This document shows positions 1-9,810 of a stretch of DNA of 64,000 nucleotides, piece after piece. The stretch covers positions 620,001 to 684,000 of the forward strand of contig BPKJ01000001.1 of NCBI GenBank assembly GCA_026005075.1, given 5' to 3'. This stretch comes from Lysobacteraceae bacterium. Its GTDB lineage: Bacteria; Pseudomonadota; Gammaproteobacteria; Xanthomonadales; Xanthomonadaceae. The notes under the pieces were generated by a model. The model did not search any database, had not been told where the DNA came from, and saw nothing but the letters and a program-made list of their open reading frames with translations. Both the position numbers and the translations under genes were made by a program. The first letter of the stretch is position 1, and every line of letters starts with the position of its first letter.

Positions 1-1
1 G

Positions 2-1351
2 CTTCCTGCGAGCAGCACGCAGGAGGCGCTCAACAAGCTGCGGGCGACGGCCGCGCGACCGGAGGGTGCGGGCTTCCAGCTCCTGATCGTCGACCTCAAT
101 GCGGTGCGCACCACCGCGCTCGGCCTGCATCGCAACGTGCTCCGCGAGCCCGGCCTCGAGGAGCTGCGCCTCGTCTACCTGCAGGGCAAGGATCCGCCAC
201 CGGAAGAGATCGTCAACAGCGACCGCGTCCTGCTGGTGCCGCGCAGCAGCAGTGACAGCGAGCTCCGCCAGCTGCTGACCCGGCACATGGACGACCCCGG
301 AACCACCGTGTCCGCGGCCGAGCCCGAGGTACGGGTGCGCGCCCCCGGCAGGGCGCCTGGCGCGGACGCGATTCCCACCCTGCAGCCGCCGGCCACACCC
401 GTGCCCGCGCCGGCCCCTGCGCCTGCCGCCCCTGCCGCCGCTCCGCGGCTCCGCGGCCACGTGCTGCTGGTGGAGGACAATCCGGTCAACCGGCAGGTCG
501 CGCAACGCCTGCTCAGCCTCTCCGGGCTGACCATGGACTGCGCCGAGAACGGCCGCGAGGCGGTCGAGATGTCGGCCGCGAGGTCCTACGACGTCATCCT
601 CATGGACTGCCAGATGCCGGTGCTGGACGGCTACGCGGCCACGCGCGAGATCCGCCAGCGCGAGAGCCGGCACGGCATCGAGAGGATCCCCATCATCGCC
701 ATGACCGCCAACGCGATGGTGGGCGATCGCGAGAAATGCCTCGCCGCCGGCATGGACGACTACCTCTCCAAGCCGCTCAATCGCCACCTGCTCGAGCAGA
801 CCGTCCGCAAATGGCTGATGCGGAAGGCCGATTCGATCCCGGTCAGCACGATCGGCAAGGATGCCCTGCGCGAGCCGCCGCGGGCGCTGCCGCAGCCCGC
901 ACCCGCCGCGCGCCCGCCGGCGGCGGCACCCGCAGCGCCTGCACCCACCGTGCCGGCGCCGACGCCTGCCGCTGCCCCTGCCGCTGCCCCCACGCCCACG
1001 CCGGCGCCGAAGGCGTCCGATCCGATCAACCGCGAGGTGGTCGAGGACCTGCGCACGATCATGGGTACCGAGTTCGACGCGCTGGTGCGCGTCTTCCTCG
1101 AGGATGCCCCGCGCTCCATCCAGCGCCTGCGGCAGGCCGCCGAGGGAGGGCAGGTGGACCTGATGGTCGGGCCCGCACACACCCTCAAGTCCACCAGCGC
1201 CAACCTCGGTGCCCTCGAGCTCTCGGCAGTGGCCAAGCAGATCGAGATGGGGGCAAGGCAGAAGGGCCTGAAGGATCCGCTGGTCTGGGTCGCGCGCCTG
1301 GAGAGGGAATTCGATCGCGCGGACAAGGCACTGCGCGAACTTCTGGAGTGA
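2..1351 (+). CDS. C-terminal part of a hybrid sensor histidine kinase: receiver (REC) + HPt domains, 5'-truncated by window edge
   Basis: Frame is open to the left edge; REC motifs VLLVEDNPVNRQVA, DVILMDCQMP, SKPL; HPt motif AHTLKSTSANLGA; Pro/Ala-rich linkers. Confidence 0.85.
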   Translation, partial: LPASSTQEALNKLRATAARPEGAGFQLLIVDLNAVRTTALGLHRNVLREPGLEELRLVYLQGKDPPPEEIVNSDRVLLVPRSSSDSELRQLLTRHMDDPGTTVSAAEPEVRVRAPGRAPGADAIPTLQPPATPVPAPAPAPAAPAAAPRLRGHVLLVEDNPVNRQVAQRLLSLSGLTMDCAENGREAVEMSAARSYDVILMDCQMPVLDGYAATREIRQRESRHGIERIPIIAMTANAMVGDREKCLAAGMDDYLSKPLNRHLLEQTVRKWLMRKADSIPVSTIGKDALREPPRALPQPAPAARPPAAAPAAPAPTVPAPTPAAAPAAAPTPTPAPKASDPINREVVEDLRTIMGTEFDALVRVFLEDAPRSIQRLRQAAEGGQVDLMVGPAHTLKSTSANLGALELSAVAKQIEMGARQKGLKDPLVWVARLEREFDRADKALRELLE

Positions 1352-1402
1352 GCCGGGTCGGTCCCGGTGCCATAATGGTGCTCCCCGCAGGGAGGCTGGT
1401 AC

Positions 1403-2305
1403 GTGGAGCACGGGACGATCAAGGGCCGGATCCTGACCGAGGCGACCACCCGCGTGCACACGCCGTCGCTGGCCGCCGAGGCTCACCCCTGGTGCCTGAA
1501 GCTCGTCTCCGGCCCAGACGCCGGCGCGGTGTTCGCGCTCGGCGATTCGGCGCTGGTCGGTCGCGAGCACGGCGTCGACGTGCGTCTTGCCGAAACCAGC
1601 GTCTCGCGCCGTCACTGCCACCTCTACCGCAAGCGTGGCGGCTACTGGGTGCTCGACCTCGGAGCCACCAACCCGACCCGGGTCAACGGCATGCAAGTCA
1701 CCGCCACGCCGATGATGGACGGCGACCTGCTCCATTGCGGCGACCTCGATCTCAAGCTGATCGGTCCGCGCAACCCCGAGCATCCGCGGATCACGCTGCC
1801 GCCCGCACCGGATGGCCGCGACCGGCTGAGCGGCGTGCTCTGCCGGTCGCGCTTCCGCGAGGCCCTCGAGGGCGAGTGCGCGCGCCGCCAGGGCGACGGA
1901 GCGCTGGCGCTCCTGGTGCTGGACGTGGATCACTTCCGCCACATCAACGACCGCTTCGGCTTCGCCGCCGGCGACCGCGCCCTGAAGACCCTGGGCCGGC
2001 TGCTGCTCGACCAATGCCGCGACGGCGCGCAACCCGGCCGCATCGGTGGCGAGGAGTTCGCCGTGCTGCTGCCCGGCTGCCCACGCCAGGAGGCCATGCG
2101 GCTGGCGGAGCGTCTGCGCCAGTCGATCGCGGCGCTGGAACTTCTGGAAGACGGCGAGCCGGTCACCTTCACCGCCAGCATTGGCGTCGCCGCCCTGCGT
2201 TCCTCCGATACCGGCTGCGATCCGCTCTACGGGCGCGCCGATGCGGCGCTCTACGAAGCCAAGCGCCTGGGGCGCAACCGCGTGGTCGCCTTCCCCGACG
2301 GCTGA
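1403..2305 (+). CDS. FHA-domain diguanylate cyclase (GGEEF)
   Basis: GTG start after ggagg; FHA-like GREHGVDVRLAETSVSRRHCHLYR; GGDEF-domain motif GRIGGEEFAVLLPG. Confidence 0.85.
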   Translation: MEHGTIKGRILTEATTRVHTPSLAAEAHPWCLKLVSGPDAGAVFALGDSALVGREHGVDVRLAETSVSRRHCHLYRKRGGYWVLDLGATNPTRVNGMQVTATPMMDGDLLHCGDLDLKLIGPRNPEHPRITLPPAPDGRDRLSGVLCRSRFREALEGECARRQGDGALALLVLDVDHFRHINDRFGFAAGDRALKTLGRLLLDQCRDGAQPGRIGGEEFAVLLPGCPRQEAMRLAERLRQSIAALELLEDGEPVTFTASIGVAALRSSDTGCDPLYGRADAALYEAKRLGRNRVVAFPDG

Positions 2306-2351
2306 GCCGACCGGCGCTGCCGCTGCCCGTGTCCTCGCACCCGGAACCGAC

Positions 2352-2675
2352 ATGCCCTGCCGCTGGATGCTTTCCTCCGCCCCGGCCGAACAGGCACCCG
2401 CCCTGGCCGAGCACCTCGTGCAGTGCGGCGCCGCCGCCTGCGTCAGCCTGCTGCCCGGTGCCCGCTCGGTGTACCGCTGGAAGGGACGCATCGAGCAGGC
2501 CGAGGAAACCCTGCTGCTGATCAAGACCGCCGCCGACACGGAGACGGTCGCGGAGGCGCTGCGTTCCAGGCATCCCTACGAACTTCCGGAGCTGATCGCG
2601 GTCGACGTGTCCTCGGGCCTTCCGGCCTATCTGGAATGGGTGGCGCGCCACAGCGGCCCGGCCGCCACCGACTGA
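2352..2675 (+). CDS. cutA: Divalent cation tolerance protein CutA
   Basis: CutA signature AACVSLLPGARSVYRWKGRIEQAEETLLLIKT and HPYELPELIAV; adjacent to dsbD. Confidence 0.9.
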   Translation: MPCRWMLSSAPAEQAPALAEHLVQCGAAACVSLLPGARSVYRWKGRIEQAEETLLLIKTAADTETVAEALRSRHPYELPELIAVDVSSGLPAYLEWVARHSGPAATD

Positions 2676-2688
2676 CGAGGACGTATCG

Positions 2689-4824
2689 ATGCACAAGCTG
2701 TTCTGGGCGCCGCTGCTGGCCCTTGCCCTGCTCGCAACCACGCGGGCGGCCGACGAATCCGACCTGCTGCCGGTGGACGAGGCCTTCGCCATCCACCACG
2801 AAGCCAGCGCCGACGGCAGCCTGACGATCCGCTGGGACATCGCCCCCGGATACTACCTCTACCGTCACCGCTTCGACCTGCGCCCGCTCGAGGGCTTTCG
2901 CATCGAGCGGGTCGAATGGCCCCCGGGCGAGCCCCATGAGGACGAATTCTTCGGCGCCACCGAGACCTACCGGGGGGCCGTGCAGGCACGCGTGTTCGGT
3001 CAGCCCGAGGCCGCCGAGGCGCGCATCGAGGTCCGTTACCAGGGCTGCGCCGACCTCGGTATCTGCTACCCGCCGCAGAAACGCGAGCTGCGCATCCCAC
3101 TGGCCGCGGCGGGCGGTATCGCCAGCCTGCCGCACGCCACCACGGCCGCACCCGCACTGCCCGGCCTCGCCGCCCCGGCCGGCCTCGACCCACTCGCCCT
3201 CCCTCCCGAGCAGGCGTTCACGGTCGAGGCGATCGCCGACGGTGCGAGCGGGCTGCTATTGCGTCTGACCCCGGCCGATGGCTACTACCTCTACCGCGAC
3301 AAGACCCGCCTGCGGGTGCTCGAGCCGGCGGAGGTGGCGCTCGCCGCGCCGCGCTGGCCGGCGGCCACCCCGCACCGCGACGACCACTTCGGCGAGGTGA
3401 TGGTCTATTTCGAGCAGATCGAGGTTCCGGTTCCGCTCGCGCGCCGTCCGGCCGGGCCGCTGAACCTGCAGCTCGAGGTCGGGATCCAGGGCTGCCAGAC
3501 CGACGGCATCTGCTACCCGCCCATGCGGCGGGTGCTCGAGGTCGCGCTGCCCGCGGGGCCGGCAATCGGCCCCGAAGCCGACCCCGAGGCGCTGGCGGGC
3601 GAAGGCGTGCCGACCAGCGCGGCACTTGCCCTGCTGCTCGCCCTGCTCGGCGGCCTCGTGCTGAACCTGATGCCCTGCGTGCTGCCGGTGCTGTCGTTCA
3701 AGCTGCTTGGCCTCGCCGAAAACCAGGAGAGCCGCGAGAGCGCGCGCCGGCACGCGATCTGGTACACCGCCGGCGTCCTCACCAGCTTCGCCGTGGTCGG
3801 CGCGTCGGTGCTGGCCCTGCGCGCGGGCGGACAGCTGCTGGGCTGGGGCTTCCAGCTCCAGCAACCGCTCGTGGTGGCGGCGCTGGCGTACGTGATGCTG
3901 GCCGTGGGCCTGTCGCTGTCGGGACTGTTCCAGGTCGGTGCCGGGCTGGCCGGAACCGGTGAGGCGCTGACCCGCCGCGGCGGCCGTGCCGGGGACTTCT
4001 TCACCGGCGTGCTGGCGGTGGTGGTGGCCACTCCGTGCACCGCACCCTTCATGACCGGAGCGCTGGCCTTTGCCTTCACCGCGCCGCCCCTGCTGGCCCT
4101 GGCCGTGTTTCTGGTGCTGGGCCTCGGCCTTGCCCTGCCCTTCCTGCTGGTGGGCCTGGTGCCTGCCCTCGGTCGTCTCCTGCCCCGCCCCGGGCCGTGG
4201 ATGGACACCCTCAAGCAACTTCTCGCCTTTCCGATGTACCTGACCGCGGTCTGGCTGGTCTGGGTGCTGGCCAAGCAGCGCGGCGCGGATGCGGTCGGCT
4301 GGGTGCTGATCGGCGCCACGTTCATCGGGTTGGCCGGTTGGGCCCTGGGCCAGGCCCAGTACCGGGGGCGGCGCTGGGGATCGGCCCTGGCGCTCGCCGG
4401 CATGCTGGCGGCCACCGCGCCGCTGTGGGCGATCGCCTCGCTTCCGCCGGCGGGGCGCGAGGTGGCGGAGGAGGCCGGGGACAGCGTGCCCTACTCGGCC
4501 GCGGCGCTGGCCAGCTACCGTGCCGCAGGCCGTGTGGTGTTCGTGAACATGACCGCGGACTGGTGCGTGAGCTGCAAGGCCAACGAGAAGAACGTGCTCT
4601 CCGGCGAGGCCTTCGCCCGCGCCCTTGCCGAGGCCGATGCGGTCTACATGAAGGGCGACTGGACCAACGTCGATCCCGAGATCACCCGCTTCCTTGAACA
4701 GCACGGCGCCGTCGGCGTGCCGCTCTACGTGGTCTTCCCCGCCGATGGCGGGCCGGGGCGGCGCCTGCCGATCCTGCTCACCGACGCCATCGTGAGCCGC
4801 GCCCTCGAGGAGGCACGCCGATGA
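2689..4824 (+). CDS. dsbD: Thiol:disulfide interchange protein DsbD
   Basis: Signal peptide, two DsbD-alpha-like modules, cytochrome-c-biogenesis-type transmembrane domain (NLMPCVLPVLSFK, VVATPCTAPFMTGAL), C-terminal thioredoxin motif ADWCVSCKANE. Confidence 0.92.
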   Translation: MHKLFWAPLLALALLATTRAADESDLLPVDEAFAIHHEASADGSLTIRWDIAPGYYLYRHRFDLRPLEGFRIERVEWPPGEPHEDEFFGATETYRGAVQARVFGQPEAAEARIEVRYQGCADLGICYPPQKRELRIPLAAAGGIASLPHATTAAPALPGLAAPAGLDPLALPPEQAFTVEAIADGASGLLLRLTPADGYYLYRDKTRLRVLEPAEVALAAPRWPAATPHRDDHFGEVMVYFEQIEVPVPLARRPAGPLNLQLEVGIQGCQTDGICYPPMRRVLEVALPAGPAIGPEADPEALAGEGVPTSAALALLLALLGGLVLNLMPCVLPVLSFKLLGLAENQESRESARRHAIWYTAGVLTSFAVVGASVLALRAGGQLLGWGFQLQQPLVVAALAYVMLAVGLSLSGLFQVGAGLAGTGEALTRRGGRAGDFFTGVLAVVVATPCTAPFMTGALAFAFTAPPLLALAVFLVLGLGLALPFLLVGLVPALGRLLPRPGPWMDTLKQLLAFPMYLTAVWLVWVLAKQRGADAVGWVLIGATFIGLAGWALGQAQYRGRRWGSALALAGMLAATAPLWAIASLPPAGREVAEEAGDSVPYSAAALASYRAAGRVVFVNMTADWCVSCKANEKNVLSGEAFARALAEADAVYMKGDWTNVDPEITRFLEQHGAVGVPLYVVFPADGGPGRRLPILLTDAIVSRALEEARR

Positions 4825-5381
4825 ACACCGAGCGACCGCACCGCCGCTGGGCCGGTCCCGCCCTGATCCTGGTCCTGGCGCTGGCGGGCGCGTGGGCCGG
4901 CCTGTGGGCGGGGCGGGTCCTCAGCCCCAACCCCAGCGTTCCGCCCGGGGCCGGCGGCATGGCCCCGGATCTGGTCGTGCACGGCCTCGACGGCACCCGC
5001 CGTCCGCTCTCCGCCTGGCGCGGCGAGCCGGTCCTGGTCAACTACTGGGCGACCTGGTGCGCGCCGTGCGTGGAGGAGCTGCCGCGGCTCGAAGCCCTGC
5101 ACACGGCAGGCGAGGGCGAGCGCATCGAGGTGATCGCCATCGCCCGCGAGGACGACCCGGTGGCCGTGCAAGCCTTCCTCGCCCGTCTCGTGCCGGCCCT
5201 GCCGGGCTACATCGAGCCGCTCGCCGAGAACAGTCCGCGCCGGTTCGGCACCGAACGCGATGTGTTGCCCTTCAGCGTGCTGATCGCGGCAGACGGTCGG
5301 ATCCTGGATCGCAAGGCGGGAATCTTGCGCGAACGCGACCTGCGTCAGTGGGTGGAAATGGCCAGGGACAGCGCCCGCTGA
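4821..5381 (+). CDS. TlpA-like membrane-anchored thioredoxin-fold protein
   Basis: N-terminal TM helix; NYWATWCAPCVEELPRLEAL; overlaps the dsbD stop by 4 nt. Confidence 0.85.
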   Translation: MNTERPHRRWAGPALILVLALAGAWAGLWAGRVLSPNPSVPPGAGGMAPDLVVHGLDGTRRPLSAWRGEPVLVNYWATWCAPCVEELPRLEALHTAGEGERIEVIAIAREDDPVAVQAFLARLVPALPGYIEPLAENSPRRFGTERDVLPFSVLIAADGRILDRKAGILRERDLRQWVEMARDSAR

Positions 5382-5608
5382 CCTGCGGCGCGACGCCCGC
5401 GCTTGCGGATCGGGCGACCCGCCGCTAACCTCGCGCGCGCGGTTCACGGCAGGGGGCAGGACCGCGCTCCGAGGGCAGGCATGGACCAGGGATGGGCAGG
5501 GTGAGGGCACGTCGCCCGGCGCTGCCATGCCCGTGGATCCCACCCTGCCGACCGTGCATCCATGGCCCGCCATGGGCCTGCGTTTCTTTTCATCGGGGGG
5601 ATACCACC

Positions 5609-7499
5609 ATGCTGCATCGCCTGACCGTCCTGCTCGCCGCGCTCGCGCTGCTGGCCGGAACCAGCCACGCTCGGCCCATCGAGCCGGAAACCGAGGACGC
5701 GACCCTGAATGCGCGGATCGCGGCCGAGGAGCAGGTCCTGCGCGCCGAACGCGCGGCCTATCCGGCGTTCTTCGAGGAGGCCTACCGACGCTTCCCGCAG
5801 ATTCCGCGGGGCGTGCTGGAATCGATCGCCTACGTCCAGAGCCGCTGGCAACACCTGCGACCCGAGCCTGAGGGAAGCGGACGGCCACATGCCCCCGGCC
5901 TACGGCCTGATGGGGCTGTACGCGGGCAAGGGCTTCTCCGACCAGGTCGGACAGGCCGCGCGCCTGCTCGGGGTGAGCCGCCAGACCATCCTCGGCGATC
6001 CGCGCTGGAACGTGCTGGCCGCCGCCGCCCTGCTCGCCGCCGAGATCGAGCGCGAGCACGGCGCCAAGGCAAGGGATCTGTCCCCCGAGGCGGTGGCGGG
6101 GGCCCTGGCGCGGTACGCCGGCTTCGGCCCCTCCACCCGCAAGAGCGCGGTGCAGGATTTCGCCCGCACCAGCTTCGCCTTCGACGTCCTGCTGACCCTC
6201 GACCGGGGCGTGCAGGACAAGGGCATCGCCGTACCCGAGCGGGCCGTGGCCTTCGAGCGCGCCTTCACGCCCGAGCAGCTGGTGCGGCTACGGGCGCCCT
6301 TCCTGCGCCTCGATGCCGAGAAGGATGCCATCGAGGTGCCGGGCTACCGGATCGACCCGATCGACGGCATCCTCAAGGAAGACCCAGCGCAGGCCGGGGA
6401 AAAGTCGGAGTCGGCCAAGAGCACCGATTACGCCCCCGCCCGCTGGGTGCCGGCCAGCTCGAGCAACTACAGCGCTTGGCGCAATGCCGCGGTCAGCGCG
6501 GTGACCATCCACACCGTGCAGGGCAGCTACGCGGGAGCCATCTCCTGGTTCCAGAACCCCTCGGCGCGGGTCTCGGCACACTACGTCATCCGCAGCTCCG
6601 ACGGCCAGGTCACGCAGATGGTGCGTGAGGCGCACACCGCATGGCACGTCTATGCCAACAACAGCTACACGCTCGGCATCGAGCATGAGGGCTACGTCAG
6701 CAACAGCGCCTGGTACACCTCGGCCATGTACAACGCTTCGGCCGCCCTCGTCCGCCACTTCTGCGCCCGTTATTCCGGCATTTCCTGCAGCAGCGCCTAC
6801 AACGGCGCAAGCAGCAGCGGCCTCGTGGTCCTGCCATCCAGCATTCGCATCAAGGGCCACCAGCACTTCCCCGACCAGACCCATACCGACCCCGGCATTT
6901 ACTGGGACTGGCGGCGCTACTACGCCCTGCTCAACCCGGCCAGCCAGCCGGGCAACCCGCCGGCCCCGCAGGTGCTGGACACCTTCGAGACCGGGCTCGG
7001 GCATTTCCAGCACAGCCCGACCTACTCGGGCAGCACCGTCGGCATCTCCAGCAGCAGCACCGCGCAGCGCTGGTGCTCGATGGCGCGGGTCGGTTCCTGC
7101 TCCCTGCAGGTCAAGCTGGTCGACAACCCCAGCAGCAACGCGAACTGGGCGGTGCGTCTGCTCTCCGGGGGCGGCAACCCTGGCAGCAACGCCACCCTGC
7201 GCAAGGGCGGCGGCCGCATCGGCTTCTGGGTCTATGCCGCCGGCACCGGCCTGAGCGCCGCCCTCGGCGTGGATGACAGCGACGGCACCGAACGCTCGAT
7301 CGCGCGGACGATCCCCGCCAACACCTGGACCTACCTCGAGTGGCGACTGGACGAGAACCAGCATTGGAACGCCTGGGCGGGCGGCAACGGCTTCATCACC
7401 AGCCCGACCGTGACCCTCGACGCGATCTGGCTGTTCCGCGCCCAGACCAGCTATCCGGTCTACGTCTACATCGACCAGTTGCAGATCAGCAACTACTAG
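5609..7499 (+). CDS. Secreted N-acetylmuramoyl-L-alanine amidase (Amidase_2) with N-terminal lysozyme-like region and C-terminal beta-rich module; apparent +1 frameshift near 5873
   Basis: Signal peptide MLHRLTVLLAALALLAGTSHA in frame 2; body in frame 3 with Amidase_2 motifs (VTIHTVQGSYAGAISWFQNP, KGHQHFPDQTHTDPG). Skipping one G in GGG (5872-5874) joins the two frames. Confidence 0.75.
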
Positions 7500-7559
7500 C
7501 GCGGTGCGCGGTGCCCGGCGCCCTGTCCCGGGCACCGACCTCGCCCGGGCAGGGTGTCC

Positions 7560-8681
7560 TCAGGCCGGATCCACGGCGGCCTGCACCCGGTCGCGCCCGC
7601 TGCGCTTGGCCACGTACAGCGCCTGGTCGGCGCGCCGGATCAGGCTCTCGGGCGTATCGCCAGGCCTCCAGCCCGCCACCCCGAAGCTCGCCCGGACCGG
7701 CAGATCCGGCGCGCCCTCGACATGCAGGCCATGGCAGACCCGACGCAGGCGCTCGGCGACCAGGATGGCTTCGTCCACGGTCGTTCCAGGCAGCAGCAGC
7801 AGGAATTCCTCGCCTCCCCAACGCGCGACCTCGTCCCCGCCGCGACGCTGCGCGCGCAACATCCGGCCCACGGCCTCGAGCACACGGTCCCCGGTCTCGT
7901 GCCCCCACTGGTCATTGATCTGCTTGAAACGGTCGAGGTCGAGCAGGACCACCGCAGGCGGTGCCGCGCCGCGCTCGGCCCGCGCCAGCTCGGCCCGCAG
8001 CCGCGGCACCATGAAGGCCCGGTTGGCCAGTCCGGTCAGGGGATCATGGCCTGCCTGCCAGCGCGCCGAGAGCAGCTCGGCCAGCAGGGACAGCTGCGCC
8101 ACCGAGGCCCAGACCGCCACCGCGAGAATCAGCAGGCACAGCCACAGGTCCAGCGCCACGGCCGCCAGCGCGACCTTGCCGGTCAGCGCCGGCAGGGCGA
8201 CCAGCGCCAGCGCCGGCAGCCCCAGCAGCACACCGGCAACGAGGGAGAGCGGAAAGATCGCCACCTGGGCGGCCAGCACGAAGGGAAACAGCGCGTACGA
8301 CAGCGGCAGCCAGCCGCTCCCCGTGGCGCCCACCTCGGCGCGCATCAAGGCCAGCAGCAGGGCCTGCAGCCCGAAGGCAAGGCCCAGCCCAAGGCCGGGG
8401 CGCAGACGCGGCGCAAGCCACGCGAGCCCGAGCAGCCCCGCTGCCAGCAGCAGCCGCAAGCCGAGCAGGGTGGGCCAAAGCTCCCGCTCCAGCCGGACCC
8501 ACTCCACCGGCGCCCATGCCAGCACGGCCACGGCCACGACCGCGCACAGGCTGCGCAGCCGTTGCCGCAGCAGCTGCGACTGGCGCTGGCGGGCATAGTC
8601 CGGAAGGCGCCCGAGCACGGGCCCGCCGAGGACCTGCCGCCCTTCGCTGAACCTGGCTTGCTGCGCTCGACCGTCCTGCAT
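7560..8681 (-). CDS. Membrane diguanylate cyclase (multi-TM sensor + GGEEF)
   Basis: Several hydrophobic helices followed by HDPLTGLANRAFM and ARWGGEEFLLLLPG with upstream RGGD I-site. Confidence 0.88.
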   Translation of the reverse strand: MQDGRAQQARFSEGRQVLGGPVLGRLPDYARQRQSQLLRQRLRSLCAVVAVAVLAWAPVEWVRLERELWPTLLGLRLLLAAGLLGLAWLAPRLRPGLGLGLAFGLQALLLALMRAEVGATGSGWLPLSYALFPFVLAAQVAIFPLSLVAGVLLGLPALALVALPALTGKVALAAVALDLWLCLLILAVAVWASVAQLSLLAELLSARWQAGHDPLTGLANRAFMVPRLRAELARAERGAAPPAVVLLDLDRFKQINDQWGHETGDRVLEAVGRMLRAQRRGGDEVARWGGEEFLLLLPGTTVDEAILVAERLRRVCHGLHVEGAPDLPVRASFGVAGWRPGDTPESLIRRADQALYVAKRSGRDRVQAAVDPA

Positions 8682-8741
8682 CGGGCCAGTATGCCGGACG
8701 CACGCTGAGCCTTGCCCGGCCGGGGATTGCCTGTCCCGTGC

Positions 8742-9662
8742 TCATCGCCGCGCAACCGCGGGCCTTGCCCGCCGCCTAAGGACCAGAAGGTTGCCCAGCA
8801 GGACCAGCAGCAGGCCCGCAACCAGGCCCGGCGTCCAGCGCAGCCCCTCCAGCAGCCCGGACAGCAGCAGGGCGATCACCGGACTCAGGACCGAGCTGTA
8901 GGCCGCCCGCACCGGCCCGAGCTCCCGCACCACGTGCAGGTACAGGGCGAAGGCGAGGACCGATCCGAACAGGGCGAGGTAGAGCAGGCTGGCAAGGTAG
9001 GCGGGCGTGGCCTGCAGGCTCCAGCCTTCGCCACCGGCCGCGGCCGCGAGCAGGGCCACCGTGGTGCCGACCACGAAACCCCAGAAGTTGAGCGCAGGCA
9101 GCGAGGCACCGCCACGGAGCAGCCGGCTGGAAAGCACGTTGCCCAGCCCCACGCAGACCGCCCCGCCGAGCGCAAGGCCGACCCCCAGCAGGCGCGTCGG
9201 AGCCAACGCGTCGAAGCCCTCCGGCAGCAGCACCAGCGCCAGGCCTCCCACCCCGAGGGCGGCAGCCAGCCACAGCCCGGACGGCGAACGCTGGCCGAGC
9301 AACCAGGGCTCGAGCAGCAGCGAGACCACCACGTTGAAGGCGAACACCAGTGCCACGACCCCCGAGGCCACGTAGGCGGTCGCAGCATAGGCGAAGAGGT
9401 AGTTGACGCCGTAGATGCACAGCCCCTGCACCATCACCACCGGCCGCAGGCCCGCAGGCACCGCGAGCGGCTGCCGCCGCGCCCGCATCCACAGCCCCAG
9501 CACCGCCGCCGCGAGGGCGAAGCGCAGCGCCACCGAAACGAACATGGGCGTGCCGTTGAGCTGGAGGTGGATCGCATGCCAGGTGCTGCCCCAGATCAGG
9601 GTCATGCCGGCAAACGCCCAGACGGCGGTGGGATGGGCGCGGAAGAAGGCGCTCGGGTTCAC
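8742..9662 (-). CDS. EamA/DMT-family transporter
   Basis: About 10 hydrophobic segments; [37 protein letters not shown] start chosen at VNPSAFF. Confidence 0.82.
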   Translation of the reverse strand: MNPSAFFRAHPTAVWAFAGMTLIWGSTWHAIHLQLNGTPMFVSVALRFALAAAVLGLWMRARRQPLAVPAGLRPVVMVQGLCIYGVNYLFAYAATAYVASGVVALVFAFNVVVSLLLEPWLLGQRSPSGLWLAAALGVGGLALVLLPEGFDALAPTRLLGVGLALGGAVCVGLGNVLSSRLLRGGASLPALNFWGFVVGTTVALLAAAAGGEGWSLQATPAYLASLLYLALFGSVLAFALYLHVVRELGPVRAAYSSVLSPVIALLLSGLLEGLRWTPGLVAGLLLVLLGNLLVLRRRARPAVARR

Positions 9663-9810
9663 GGCGGATCCTGGGCCGCGGCGCAGGTGCGGGGCGACGA
9701 GCTTGCCTCGGCGGCAGCGGAAGAGGAAGGCCAAGTCCGGCGAACATCGGCCAACTGGACAGGAACGCACGCTTGTCCGACACTGCCCGCCTTCACGGGA
9801 GGATGCCAGC

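Noticed and set aside
380-1015. Pro/Ala repeat tracts (PAPAPAPAAPAAAP and PTPAAAPAAAPTPTPAPK), considered as a DNA repeat element
   Set aside because: In-frame flexible inter-domain linkers of the hybrid kinase; ordinary low-complexity coding sequence.
736-2520. 594-aa plus-strand ORF overlapping the REC/HPt and FHA-GGDEF genes
   Set aside because: Out-of-frame Arg/Pro-rich translation; the two overlapping genes have clear motifs and start sites.
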